Below are positions 45,355 through 57,417 of a stretch of 64,000 bases of DNA, piece by piece (within the stretch, counting starts at the first letter, position 1; each line of letters begins with the position of its first letter). This DNA is from Dillenia suffruticosa. Taxonomy: Eukaryota > Streptophyta > Magnoliopsida > Dilleniales > Dilleniaceae. The position numbers and the translations under genes are program-made. The stretch covers positions 34,846,261 through 34,910,260 of the forward strand of contig JAVTVX010000012.1 in the NCBI GenBank assembly GCA_033439265.1, given 5' to 3'. The notes beneath the pieces were generated by a model. It ran no database searches. It was not told the origin of the DNA and was given only the letters and a program-made list of their open reading frames with translations.

Positions 45355-48300
45355 ATGGAGAACGAACGATCCAAGCCGGGAGTATCATCGGCCGAAGCAG
45401 TTCTGTTGGGTGCTTTAGCTCCTGGTGTTAATGTCCGACAATTTCTCCACTACTTGTATTATTATTATTTTTAAGGTATAACTCAATCTTGTCTAATTCC
45501 TGTTTTTTGGGTTTATTTTTATTTTTATTTTCAGGGTCCAACATGGAATACGTTAAAGCTTGCATTTTTGGTTCTTGGTTTGTGTCTTACTGCAATGTTG
45601 GGATTAGCTTTCTCTTCCAGTGACTCTGCTTTGATCCTTCATGTCATTTTCCTTGTTTTAATTGCGGGTACCCTATTTTTTCTTCTTAGCAGGTAAATTT
45701 GTTTCTTTTCATCTAAAACCCACTTTTTTTTTTTTTTTAATTTTCTGCGGTTATATTAAATCTGATTTGCATATTTGTCCAATTTTGTCATTAGCTCCTT
45801 TGCAATATATTATAATTATTCATTTTAATGTTTGTAGAGGTAGATATGTGTTATGTGGTATCTGGGGTTTTCACCTTTTTGGTTGTGGGACGAGATATTG
45901 CTTGGATTATTAATTTGGTTGGCGCTAATGTGTACTAGACAATTCAATTTGTGGGAGAAGTGGTTAGATTTTTGGTAGATTAGGTTTCCGAATTGAGAAG
46001 AGGAATCCTTTTTTCTGATTCATTATAAGAGGGTTTTTCCATACGATCAACAATCAAAAAGGCAGTGGAACCAGTAAAGCACGAACAAAATTGGGAATAA
46101 GACATAAGACATGACATGGACATAGTGGTCTGAAAAAGTTATAGAAATTTTACATTATTATAAATTACAAAGAGTTGTACGATGTCGTGCCTTAAAATTG
46201 TCTTTGTTTGTGTCAAAAATGATACAGACACGGTGATTTATAAAAGAATTGGTGCAGCACTGAGTGGAACAATACAATGGAGGGACAAGGGAAGATAACA
46301 AACTATGAATTCCTGGGAGAATATGGTCGAGATTTGCTTTTGACTGTCTGGCTAGCCATTGACCACATGACCACATCCTATAAGACTGATGAGAGAATGA
46401 CATTGATTGAATAGAGTTCTAACAAGCTCATTAGCCACCTTTTAGAGCATATTAATGACTAAGCATTCTAATACTCTCTCTAGCATTCCTGACTCACCGT
46501 ATGAAGGGCAAGGCTCAAAAGCTTGCTGACTTTCCTCATGTTGTAATGTCTGATTAGGCAACTTGAATCTGCTAATCTATTCATTTCTAGAGCTGGCCCA
46601 AGATGGCCTAATCTATTCAACTGAGAAGTCAAAGGCTGTTCCTTGTTATTGAAGCAAGGAAGGGGTGAATAAGTTGTTAGTCACAGTAAGACAAGAATCA
46701 AGCTTGTGCTTAGATTTTCCACAGTGAGAAGAAAAAAATATAAAACTTATTTAGTTAATTGATAAAAAAGAGAACCTTGCCACATATGTAACATCTGGCT
46801 ACCAGACTCCAGAGGATTTTAACAATGATCCAGAAGCTTGGACAACAAACTCAGATCTGCTTGGGTTAGGGTCCTAATACTAGATAATTGTTCTGAAGTT
46901 TACTTCATGTCAGAATTCCATCTGATTTTCTTAACTCTCAAGGCAACAATGCCAAGCATGATTGCCAAGGACCCTATGAGCGACAAGAAGCCTTGGAATA
47001 TAGAATGAGACTAGAGTGGGATGATCATCCTATTCCACTAAAAATGACGAGGAAAAGAAATAGAATCCGAGATTCTTTGACCCACCCATTCTAGTATAAT
47101 CTTCTCTACCTAATCTTATCCAGTGTAAGATGGGCTATCAGATAGCTCTTAAGAGATCTTGCAAAGCCATTTGATGGCAGCCACTTATTGGAAATGCTTG
47201 CAGTGGAACCCCCTTTTTAAACCATCCCCAACCAGGATGCTGAGTAGTATTGTGTGGGATCCTTTATATTATCCCTTGTTAAAAGGTATTTCTGAAGGCT
47301 TAACCTTATCTTTATTGGCTTGTAACCAACTGCATCATGCCATTACTTGTGAATGCGAAACCTTCTACCAGAAGCAAGCCATTCTCTCTGTTTTTGTTTT
47401 GGTTTTCTTTTTTTTTCCTGTGCTGACAGTCCTTCCTTTTGTGATCTTGCCCAAAAGAATGTATAATACTAACGCTACAAAGGCATTTGTCATGATTGTA
47501 CTTTTAGAAATGTTTTTGTCTGGCGCCATCTAGAATATAACTGAAAATGATAGATGGACTCAGTAGCAATGAAAGCATAATAAGTCATAAAGCCAGAACC
47601 AACTTGGGAATTTGCAAATTCTGAGAAGTAGATTGTTCTTGGAACTTGGACTATGATCTAAGCATTCTTTGAATAAACTTTTTTGATTTGGAATTAGCTG
47701 TGAAACATGTGCTAGTAAGCAGCCTTTTTACTTATATTGTCATGTTCGCCTGTTACATGTTGGTTACTAAAACAAATATGATTAAAGAAAAGTAAGGAAC
47801 GATACTAACAATTTTCACATATAATAGGACCAAGATTCTTTTTGTATGGTGTTTATAATTTTAATGTGCTAATGGGTTGCAACAATAGGACTGGATACCG
47901 ATCAAAGAAGCTTTTACTACATGATGAAAATTCAGTTCTAAATGTTTCTTCGAGTCCATGCCCAAGGGTTTAACAGCAGGACTTTACTACCTTATTTGTT
48001 GTTGTAGATATATGTTCCAAGATGGTGCTTGCTAACAATTATTTGGGAATGTCACATGATGTTGAAACTTGTAGGCATAGTTTGGTCCTCCTATGCTTCT
48101 TTATTAGTCTTTTCTTCATGCATATCTTCAACTATGTTAAACCTCTTCTCTTCTCTCACATACAAAAAAAGTCTTCTTCAAAAAAGCACAAGAGGATCGA
48201 AAGAGGACCATAGCGTCCTTTTGGTGGCTTCGTCCCCATTTGGAAACCTATGGAGTACATTTTCGGACATAATACACCATTGGAAAACAAATTGAAACTC

Positions 48301-48471
48301 TTACACTTTGTTTCATATGTTGTTTGGAAGCCATCTGATGCACTCTGCTGAGCCTTTTTTTTTTTGTGCAGATTTCTTGAACAGACGGGATTGGTTTCTG
48401 TGGAAAATCAAATGCAAGATCTTGGCTTGAGGCTAAAAGATGGCAAGGAAGTAAACAACAGGAATGAGTGA
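45355..48471 (+). CDS. Pkr1-like ER factor for V-ATPase assembly
   Basis: A small membrane protein of the family whose yeast member Pkr1 helps assemble the V-ATPase Vo sector in the ER. Three coding exons, 45355-45432, 45535-45692 and 48372-48471, give 111 residues; the second intron is 2.7 kb. The chain starts MENERSKPGVSSAEAVL. The family's PG-V turn (LAPGVNGPTWNTLK) follows at about 22-35. Two membrane segments lie at about 34-52 and 57-77 (FLVLGLCLTAMLGLAF and LHVIFLVLIAGTLFFLL). A short charged cytosolic tail reads FLEQTGLVSVENQMQDLG and ends NNRNE. The donor of exon 1 (GTCCGA) is weak, but it keeps frame and joins the conserved residues. From memory, Arabidopsis At5g52980 is the homologue. 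The name rests on this hydrophobic pattern, so function is less certain than gene structure. Confidence 0.78.
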
Positions 48472-49016
48472 AATACAATTATGCAGCATTAAAGGCAGAG
48501 GCAACAACTTTCAAGGAGAGAACCTTAAATGGTCATTTTTGCCTTATAACTGAAAGGACAAGTACAAATTGACACATCCCTTCATAGAGAAAGAGAAGAT
48601 GTTATCCCCAAAGAAAGAATAAACAAATTTATTAGTTTCTTCCAGGTTTTTCCTCATGATCTTGCTGGAGTTTTACATTTCTCATTCCTCTTTTTTCTCC
48701 TTTGATTTGCTCTTCTTGGGCTTGAGGAAGCAGAAAAAAGTGCAACAGGGACACTGAAATAAGAACTTCATGTCTTTCAATCTTTGGTAGATGTTAAAGA
48801 TTTAGAAACCTTGGATGTAATTATGGAAGAATTGCTGGTGCTTATATGTATTCCATGCTGGATTCTATTCCTTGTACTACAGATAAGAAGATGCCTAACT
48901 TCTTCGCTATCATGGGGAATGCCACTGCCTCTTTATGCTTCTCTTGGTGGGGCATCTAGCTTTGATGTGAACTAGGCTTTTTCAAAGTTCTTCCGAAGCT
49001 TTTATGCTTTTCTTAA
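48472..49016. other. 3' flank of the Pkr1-like gene
   Basis: Probably 3' UTR up to about 48700. No further gene is seen, and no repeat is recognised before the SINE at 49017. Confidence 0.4.
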
Positions 49017-49190
49017 TTTTTTTGGTATACTATCGGTATCAGAAATCATATTTCAATTAATTCAATTCGAGTGTCTGCAGGGGCCTTATTTAGTGAGTGG
49101 TTCTCTTAGTATAGTTTTTTTCATTATCAAATTTCGAATCTGTGATTTGGTTAAAAGATTTAGTATTCTATTTCGTTACAATGATTATCC
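49017..49190 (-). mobile_element. SINE with near-perfect 11-bp target-site duplication
   Basis: On the minus strand the element ends in GATACCGATAGTATACC followed by an A run (T run at 49017-49023 on plus). It carries the family phrase 'gaattgaattaattgaaata'. Direct repeats GCTTTTCTTAA (49006-49016) and GCTTTTCCTAA (49191-49201) flank it, with one mismatch. The 3' end matches that of the 4314-4509 copy (ATGATACC plus A run). Confidence 0.72.
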
Positions 49191-49654
49191 GCTTTTCCTA
49201 ATAACGAGCTTAAATGAGGCAAATGCTTGTGGCTTCTGATAATCCAAAGTGATGGATGCGAATGTGGTGGAAAAAGTTAGAATATGTTCCATTTATTCAT
49301 CCAAAAGACTTTCAATGTGCGGTGTGCACTTAGACCCAAGACCAGGAGCGGGTAAAACTCAAGCTCAAAAGCAATAATTGTAACTCTTTGGTATCTGGGT
49401 TAGCATTATAGTATCGATTAAAGATGATAGTAGACGTGCGGAGTCTCTCTTTATCCTTGCAAAAATCAAAGGAAACAAAGAAGTGTACTAGGCCTAACAT
49501 TGGAGGCAAAGTACTATTTAAAACACTGAATCGAGCTTTGCAAGGAGAACTCCCATACTTTGGCATTGAACAAGCAGCTAAAACTTATTTTCTTGGGCTC
49601 CAGGTTGAATAAGCTGCTGAAGAAGACTTGAGTTGGGTAAACAATCAACACAGC

Positions 49655-49833
49655 ACCAAATTCTTTTAGGTTTAGTGGTCGTGCACTCTACCACTTTAAT
49701 CAAAGGTTTCGAGTTCGAGTCCTAAGAATAACGAAAAAGAATTTGGAAGAGTCAATCCTCTAAAATGGGTTTCAAAGTGCTCGAATTAGATTAATCAAGC
49801 AAAATTTGGATATCGATGGTGAAAAAAAAAAAG
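49655..49833 (+). mobile_element. SINE with 12-bp target-site duplication
   Basis: An A-box-like GGTTTAGTGGTCG, a B-box GAGTTCGAGTCC, a family body ('gaattagattaatcaagc') and an A tail (about 49822-49833). Direct repeats AATCAACACAGC (49643-49654) and AATCAACATAGC (49834-49845) flank it, with one mismatch. A second, very short SINE-like copy with CAGTTTCAAATTC and an A run lies just downstream at about 49856-49921. Confidence 0.72.
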
Positions 49834-49921
49834 AATCAACATAGCCAGAGAAGAAACCATGTAAGACAAATCAGTCTCCCCAACCTGGTAATTCCAGTTT
49901 CAAATTCTTGTAAAAAAAAAA

Positions 49922-51323
49922 TTAAAGAAAATGTTCATGACAATATAAAATGACTTGGCCTTATTAATAAGAATTTTTTTTAAACACTATTCTATCAATG
50001 ACATTTGATATATTGTTTAATCTATAAATTAATACAACAACAACGAGGACAACAATAATCAAACCTTTATCTCTAAATGAGGTCAGTTATATCGGGTCCT
50101 TCACTCTATTTTATATTCGCATACCCTCTTATATGTTTATTTTCTTTATATGATAATAATAATCATGTTTTTATCCCACTAATAATACTTTTACGTTATT
50201 GAACTCTATCTTGTTTAATTTATTAATTAATAAATTAATTATTTATTAAGGTATTCTTTACCCTTATTGTTATTATTTTGCAAAATATTGCACTTAATTC
50301 ATGCACATATTGTATATTGTGATTATTATGAATATTTCTTAGTTACCCACTGCCAAATTATCATTATTCTGTGTATTTATTTAGTCAAAATAAGTTCATG
50401 AATTTACTAAGCTTTACCAAGTAGAATTTATGAATCTACCCATGTTTGCAAAAGACTAAAATTAAGGGACCTCACAGAAATGACTCATGTACATATCTTG
50501 TTATATAAACAAACATCATTATTTTGGAACCAAGGCATGTTACTTTGTTAGATAGGTTTCCATATTTGATTTTATAAATATTTTTAATTTTCGGAAGGAT
50601 GACAAAATAGTAATGAAGGTTGATTTAGCAACAGATTTCTTCTCAGAGATTTATTCTTGTCTGATTCTCGTGGCCACTAGAACAATCATCTGGTAGATCT
50701 CAAATCATGAATCTGTGGTGATCATCAATGATTGCAGGTCTTGATGAACTTAATTGAGCGGTGTTATTTATACCTGTGTTCTAAGAAGCAAATTGCTGTG
50801 TTGATTCTCTCACGAAATTGCGTTTGTCGGATTTTGAATTGGTGGACAACCCTTTATTACCGTTGGTTGAATATGTGTTCTGGACGAATTCTTTTATTTG
50901 GAGATTGCTGTGCTACATCAGTTGGGCTGACTTGTTTTTAAGAGAATTTGTGTATAGTACCATATGGTTCTGTGGTTTTTTTTTTTTTTTTTCCTTTCAA
51001 GTGATTCTGAACAGGTAAATATCACTTCCAAGCAGCATATGTTCTTGGCAGTACAGCTTAATTAGGTATTATCTTCATTGGTGGGAGTTTATGAAGGAAA
51101 TTTATCCTCCAATCACTCTTCGGGTAAAAAATAACAATGGTGAACTCGGCGTGCTGCGCTGGGCTGGTCCGGTCCAGGCACCAGGAGATAGGACAAAAAC
51201 TATGGGCCTAGGACCTCCATCCATAACCACGTACGGATGGGTATATTAGTATTAGTGAAAAAGTTTAGACCAGCCCTAAACATGACTACGCCGCCTTCGG
51301 TGAAAGTAGAAGCGCAGTCTCAC
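49922..51323. other. Spacer, no gene recognised
   Basis: AT-rich to about 50580, then more balanced. Frames at 50732-51018 are open for 66-69 codons in two registers but resemble no family I know and end in a T run. The stretch 51130-51320 is GC-richer and also unassigned. Confidence 0.4.
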
Positions 51324-51531
51324 CACCAATGTACGGTTGGAGTAGCGGGCAGATAACTACGTCCCTTAATCAAGGTCATAAGTTTGACTTGCGACTTGAA
51401 TATGAGTCAACTATATTGAGAGACCCCTACCCCTAAGAGGGATATCAATCGGGTTGACGCGGATTAGTCGAGACAAAGTTACGGGCATCGGGTGGTGGAC
51501 TAAATCCAAGCACACCAAAAAAAAAAAAAAA
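51324..51531 (+). mobile_element. SINE, long form, with imperfect target-site duplication
   Basis: It starts CACCAATGTACGGTTGG, close to the first bases of the 4314-4509 copy. It has a B-box-like AAGTTTGACTTGC, carries 'gattagtcgagac' and 'catcgggtggtggac' (compare 'gattagtcaggtt' and 'actgggttggtggtc' in that copy), and ends in an A run (51517-51531). Flanks AGAAGCGCAGTCTCAC (51308-51323) and AGAAGTGCATCTCAC (51532 onward, start shared with the A run) differ by one substitution and one indel. Confidence 0.68.
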
Positions 51532-51889
51532 GAAGTGCATCTCACTCAATGGGCAGGTTACCCCCCACCCCCCCCCCCGGCCCCCGCGGGGCGCCTTCAA
51601 ACCAAAAAAAAAAATCTGGTCCACAGCAGAGCAAGAGACAAAAGCGTGGGTAGGGAGTCGTTTGTGGACTGCCAATGGAGGTTTGGAAACTTTTATCTGC
51701 AAACAAGAACTTCTCTCCCAAGTCAACAGTCCGGGAAGTTACGGGTCATTATCATGGAACTACTAAATTAACTTCCAAATTTTAGTCTTCCCTTAATCTA
51801 AACATTGCTTCAAACTGATAATGGATCCCCAAGGTTAAAAATACTAGTCACAATTAATGATAACTGATCATGAATCACACCATTTTAAC

Positions 51890-53069
51890 GGCCTAACAGA
51901 CTTTTTCAAGACAATGCCATGGAAAGGATTGCATTCTTTCTTTGGCTGGCTAGATTCGGGAAATTGATGACGAATGATGAGAGAATGAGAAGAAAGTTTT
52001 GCGAGAATGCCGACTGATTTGTGTGGCTCGCAAGAAGAAACTACGCTGCATGCCATGAGGGATTGCTCCACAGCTGGTCAAGTCTGGAGATTGGTGTGTC
52101 CCAACTTGACCAAGGATGAGAACTTATGGAGGAAGCCCATTGAGAGGTAGCTTGAAAAAGGCATAAACAGGACGGACAAAGCAGGGAGAGTTTCTTTGAA
52201 TACCAGTTTGCGATCACCGCTTGGTCTATTTGGAAGAGTAGGTGCAAAGCCATTTTCAACAAAGTCCAGGTGCACTCACAGGAAGTTGTTTCCTTGGCCT
52301 TAAGGCTGATCAAAGAAGCTGGCATGACCTCAAAGGAGAAGTCTGCAGAGAAAAAGAAAGTGCAGCTGAAGATAAAATGGATTCCTCTGAAAATAGGATG
52401 GTGGAAGCTAAACACAGATGGCACGGTATCTCTCTTCAGGCGTGGCAAGTGCTGGAGGATCATAAGGGACAGTTCAGGCAACTGGGCGGCTGGTTTCATC
52501 TCTAACATTGGTAAAGGTCAAGTGCTTACGGCGGAAATGTGGGGGCTTCGGCAGGGTCTCCGGGTGGCTAAGAGAATGGGCTTAAATAGGCTTGAAGTGG
52601 AGGTGGATTCAGCTGTCTCTTGCAGAGCTCATGAAGAGCAGAAATCAGGGTCCAAGGGGACAGTTTAGTGGTACAAATCCCCTCCCCCAACCTGTCATCC
52701 TAAATTCAACTCCGTGTACAACCCAAAAAAAGAAGAGCAGAAATCAGGAGGATCATCCCCTGAGCTTCATTCTTAAGGATTGTGGTAGTCTGATGAGAGA
52801 CTTGAATAGTGTGCAATATCTTCAGAGAGGCTCTACCACAAAAAAAAAAAAATCTTCAGAGAGGCTAACCTTTGTGCAGACAACTTAACGAGGCTGGGTC
52901 AGTCCAGTGTGGAGAGGCTTCAGGAGCTCAGAGATCCGCCGGCTTCCATTTTTCAGCTGCTGCGTGAAGACAAAGATGGAACTTTGAGACTCGGGAAGCC
53001 TGAGATTTTAGTCTCCGTGCTTTCCTGTTTGTTTGGTTTTCTCTCGTTTCTCACCAAAAAATAAAAAAA
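51890..53069 (+). mobile_element. 5'-truncated LINE interrupted by a SINE
   Basis: Broken reading frames run in the order of an L1-type C-terminus. A zinc-finger RVT-like segment (ERIAFFLWLARFGKLMTNDE, about 51921-51980) comes first, with stops. Then comes a linker that includes an AWSIWKSRCKAIFN stretch (about 52220-52262). The RNase H domain (KLNTDGTV...WGLRQGLRVAKRMG) follows at 52378-52630. A SINE at 52650-52731 splits this domain, after which EDHPLSFILKDCGSLMRDL resumes. The element ends with a 3' UTR and A-rich tail (53054-53069) like that of the copy at 43303-43822. Multiple stops and shifts make it inactive. Confidence 0.78.
52650..52731 (+). mobile_element. 82-bp SINE inserted in the LINE, 17-bp target-site duplication
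   Basis: The 17-bp direct repeat GAAGAGCAGAAATCAGG flanks the insert exactly (52633-52649 and 52732-52748). The insert holds GGGGACAGTTTAGTGGTA (A-box-like), a B-box-like AAATTCAACTCC and an A run. The copy at 63215-63296 shares 25 consecutive bases with it, beginning GGGGACAGTTTAGTGG. The uninterrupted LINE copy at 43303-43822 shows the empty site. Confidence 0.85.
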
Positions 53070-53315
53070 AGGACAATGCCCTTCTCTTCCCTCCAAACTA
53101 CCAAAAAATGGCGGAACACCTTTCCGTTTTTCTGAATCAATATGGTTTTTCCTTCTACAATCCCGCTGTAGTTTACACCATTTTGAGATACAAAGAAAAA
53201 AAGGGTCCCGTCTGAGAACAATAGATTAGCAATGGAAGATTCAATACAAGAATTACAGATACGGGCAAAACAAACAAATCTCTAGCCTTGACACACAATT
53301 TACATCAGAAAAAGC

Positions 53316-53498
53316 CGGATAGTGGTCCGGTGGTAGGGCCACCGGATTCCTTAATTAAACTCTCAGATTCGAGTCTTGAGAATAAAAAAAAAAAAAAAGA
53401 GGACGCCGAAAAGCTTGCCCCTTAATGGGGCCGACAATTAACTCGAGCTTGATTAGTTAGAATCAATAAATTGATTATCGGATACCGGCCCAAAAAAA
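53316..53498 (+). mobile_element. SINE in the 3' flank of RPS5
   Basis: A-box-like AGTGGTCCGGTGGTAGGG, B-box CAGATTCGAGTC, an internal A run, the family phrase GATACCGGCCC and a final A run (53492-53498). It ends 15 bp from the RPS5 stop codon and lies antisense to that gene, so it probably forms part of the RPS5 3' UTR. No target-site duplication was found. Confidence 0.6.
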
Positions 53499-53513
53499 GG
53501 GTATGAAGTCCCA

Positions 53514-55856
53514 TCACTTCCATAATTCTTCCACTGGGATCCCACGTTCTCTAGCAACGTCTTTGAATTGCCTCATTTTTTGTATTGCAACAATGGTAGC
53601 TCTGGCATTGTTAAGGGCATTGTTGCTCCCAAGTTGTTTACCCAAAGCATTTTCAATGCCTGCCATTTCAAGAACAATTCTTACAGCACCTCCAGCGATT
53701 ACACCTGTACCAGGCGAAGCCGGCCTAAGCATCACCTTTGCTGCTCCGTAATCTCCATCCGATCTTCCATTAAAATGCAAGCAAAGTCAGTACAGACACT
53801 ACCGGAATATATACATATATTGCGTGTTCTTTAAGCTTGTAGCAAGGGCTTGGCCATATTCTTTCTCATCAACTGTTACTAGCATTATACAATTTAGTGT
53901 GTGTAAGCTATTCTGTGCATGCACACATAATTTATAGAGCAGCTTTTAAATTCCAGATAAGTGATTTATGTAAGAAGTTCACCAGCAAAAGTTTTCAACT
54001 CAAGGCCATTAAACTTGTGGTGGCCTATCAGGCAAGTTCTGGAGACTGGATAAGCGTCTCTACCATCTGAGCAAGAAGTAAGATGCTCCCTGGACCAGAA
54101 TTTGTGCATTGGAAGTCACCATACTGAGAAATTCACCCAGACAACAAACAAACAACAAACATAATACCCCCTTCCAAACACTGCAGGGCCAACAAGTTAA
54201 AAAAAGAAATGCAGGATGAGAAAAATCAGTATTTCTCCAACAAGGACATTGTCTGAAGAGAAGAAAGCAGTGACTAGCATCTGTGCACACAGTTATGTTC
54301 TCCGGACTGAGGAAGCATCGCACTTTATGAGAATTATCAAACCCAAACAATGACACGGATATGCTCCTAATCTGTTAAAGTGCACAAAGCACATGCTCTC
54401 AAGAACTGAATCAAGTGGATACAACATTGCTCGTTGAAGCTGTTCCACCCAAAAAATGCTTCTGCCACCCCTACCAAACCAAACAACTAGGAAGCAGCCA
54501 TGGGGGAGGGGGGACACCAAATAGTGTCTGTTGAAGCTATTGCCCATGGCATTATGGTCCCAACTTCACATTTGGCCAAGAAAGAGACCAGGGGTCACCA
54601 TTAAAAGAAAAGTACAACAATATCATTGTTGCCCTAAATGTGTACATATTTGCCTTCCATGATATAAGCTTTCTTCACAATGACAAATGTAAAAGAAGGC
54701 TGAACCCCACATTATGAAAGAAGGCTTTCTTCACGTTATGAAGAAGATTCTCTAAAAAAAGGATTAGCATTCCACCTCATTATAATGCCTTAATTCTGTT
54801 CCACGCACCCTGAGGTTTCAGGGGAGCCAGCAGGTCTCAAAGGAAACGTTTGATAAGATTTTTTCCATTGTCATTTAGGGCTACCGTTCTTTGTGAGCCT
54901 ATCATTTCAAATTATCCATCTAGCTCGCAAATGTGTTACGACATCTTGCATTCACAAGACTTAGATATTAAACCAATTCATTTATAATTCAATCCACAGT
55001 TGATCAACAATTAAAGAAGGCCAAGATCATGGTATACCCTTAAACTCAAGGTAACTCTTAAAGGCGTTTTTCCATTTTGAATTCACAACTCAAATTCTAA
55101 TTAGGACATGACCTAAATGAATCATAATACAAAACAATTAAGAAAATTCCAATACCAAACTTAGAGATACCTGTGAGGGAATGTTAATTGCTTCGTCATC
55201 GGCACAGAAATGATGTTCCTCCTTGCGTTCGTTGCAGATTTCTGCACAGCAGCAATAACCTCCCTAGCTTTCCCAACACCAACCCCAACTTGACCTTGCT
55301 TATCACCCACAACAACAATAACTCTAAACTTCAATTGCTTCCCTCCTTTGACAACCTTAGTCACTCTCCTTACTTGAACCACTCTCTCCTCAAACCCATC
55401 TCTCACTTTCTCTTTCTTTACATAACCGAATCCACTTGTCTTTTTCACCTTAGAATCCATCACATAAATGTCATTCCCCAAAACACTAACCCCACTATAT
55501 GCAGGACCATATAGCTCCTCATAAGCAGCTGCAATTTCATCTTCTGTTTCAAATGGGCCTTCATCAAATGATGGAGGTGGAACAAACCCTTCTGGGGGTT
55601 CAATGGGCTCAAATGGAATTTCCTCTTCTGGGTTTTGTTCATCAAAGAAAATGGTTTCAAAATCACTTGAATTGGCTATAATTTTTGAGGGATTTTTTGG
55701 GTTGGTTAGAAAAGAGAGAGAGGAGAGAGAAAGGGAGGGTTTGGGTATGGAGTAAGAGAGAGAAACGGGGTTGTGGGGCATGCAGAGAGAGCGGTGAGGG
55801 GAGAGAATTTTAAGGTTAGCGAAAGAGGAGAGTCTGGTTGCTGAAGCGGTAGCCAT
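53514..55856 (-). CDS. RPS5: Plastid ribosomal protein uS5 (30S S5, chloroplastic)
   Basis: Nuclear-encoded uS5 of the chloroplast 30S subunit, placed near the decoding centre and mRNA entry. Two exons, 55171-55856 and 53514-53763, are joined across a 1.4-kb intron and give 311 residues. Residues 1 to about 60 are a Ser/Leu/Pro-rich transit peptide. An acidic, Pro/Glu-rich linker (about 65-110) follows, as in plant plastid S5. The S5 N-terminal double-stranded-RNA-binding-like domain is at about 155-218 ([36 protein letters not shown]). The C-terminal S5 fold begins after the splice point ([33 protein letters not shown]) and ends VEELWK. The intron falls at an in-frame Arg codon between the two domains. 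The Arabidopsis gene, from memory At2g33800, lies beside VQ13 and RALF19. Confidence 0.96.
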
Positions 55857-56807
55857 GGAGGACTTCGCTTAGGTTTTTTCCAGTTTTGGTGAGCAGAGGA
55901 AACCCTATTCCTCGAAGAAGTTTCACTCAAGGGGTCATCGCAAAGAAACGTGAATTGACGATGATGACGATGATGATGTGGCGATATGGGGCCATAATGT
56001 TCAAAGACGACTTCACTTGGGTAAAAACCTAATTCAGTATTAAAAATAAAATATTTTTTTATTTTAAAATTATTTTTAATTAATAAAATTTAACTAACTA
56101 ATATTTATTTTTAAAAGAGAACAAAGAGAATTACTTTAATAAAAAAATCCTACCCTCTTTTATTTTATTTTATTATTATTATTATTTTTTGTACAGAATC
56201 CTACCCTCTATATCACATTGCAAAAAGTGATGAGCAGAACTCATGAAATTTAGGACACATAAATTTAATTAAATATGGCTATTATTAATTACTTTAATAA
56301 TTTATCATTTTTTTGAAAATGGGATGCTTTAAATTAGTGAAAAATACTAAGGTAATATTGGTTCACTATAATAATAATTTTTTATGGACCTACATTTGTT
56401 TAAAAGTTATATTTAATCAGAAATAATATCCGAATAAATTTATAATTTTAACTCCAAATTACACCACTCTTCTCTCATTAATAAGATATTACTTTTTGGA
56501 TGATTGTTAAAATATAAAATATTGAATAATATTTTTATTCACGATTTTCAGCTTTCAGAGTGAATTATTGTAGTTTTATAAAATTTCTTTTTTTTTTTTT
56601 TTTTTTTGTTTTGGTGAAGAGCATGAGCTATGACCCATTTTAATCCCTTTCAAATACCCAGCAACCATTTTGGCATAACCATTGTGATTCTCGCTCAGCC
56701 AATAACAAATGCAAATGGAAAATTTTTTTGTCGCACCTTTGCTTATTGACCCTATTGTGTAAAAGGGTAGTTATCTAACTCATTTCACTTTAAATTTTTG
56801 TGAACAG
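55857..56807. other. RPS5 promoter side and AT-rich spacer
   Basis: The RPS5 leader and promoter lie at about 55857-56000, including GATGATGACGATGATGATG. The rest is AT-rich with a T run at 56588-56607. The last part, up to the CAG at 56805-56807, looks like the 3' end of a P450 intron. No first P450 exon is present. Confidence 0.45.
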
Positions 56808-57417
56808 ACCCTTTTCATAGCAGGGACGGATACAAGTTCAAGCACCATCGAGGGGGCAATGGCAGAGATACTTCGCAATCCAATTACTCTCTCTAAAGTC
56901 CAAGCAGAGCATGAGCATGTGATTGGCAAAGGAAACTTGGTCCAAGAGTCAAGACATTGCTAACCTCCCTTGCTTGCAAGCAACAGTGAAGGAAACCCTT
57001 AGGTTACACCCAGCGGCTCCATTTTTAATTCCTCGAACAGTTGAAAAAGATGAAGAAATAAGAGGCTTTTTAGTACCCAAAAATGCACATGTTGAGGTCA
57101 ATGTTTGGGCTATTAGTAGAGATCCGAGCATATGGGTCGACCTGAATTCATTTGTCCCGGAGCAGTTTTTGGATGCAGACATCGAATTTCGAGGTCGAAA
57201 TTTTCAGTTTATTCCATTCAGAGCGGGTCGGAGAATTTGTCCGGGTTTGCCTCTAGCTATAAGGATGGTTAACATGATGTTAGGATCACTCCTTCACACC
57301 TTTAATTGGAAGCTTGAAGATGGGGTCGGTGGATTAGAAGAGATAGACATGAATGACAAGTTTGATGCTACATTGCATAAGTCTAAGCCACTACTTCTCG
57401 TCCCTATCAAATTGTAG
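56808..57417 (+). pseudogene. CYP76-like cytochrome P450, orphan second exon with a frameshift
   Basis: It corresponds to the second exon of a CYP76-type monooxygenase (the geraniol 8-hydroxylase group). The sequence starts right after an acceptor AG, at the usual intron position before helix I. Visible motifs are AGTDTSS (oxygen-binding threonine), KETLRLHP (ExxR), FVPEQF in place of PERF, and the haem loop PFRAGRRICPG with its cysteine. One extra A near 56952 shifts the frame between LVQES and DIANLP, so no continuous protein can be made. The upstream half (membrane anchor, PPGP hinge) is missing, because RPS5 occupies the space. Apart from the shift the exon is well kept, which suggests a young pseudogene or a partial duplication. 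Confidence 0.85.

Noticed and set aside
50732..51018. Two overlapping 66-69-codon frames
   Set aside because: They match nothing I know, are open in two registers, and end in a T run.
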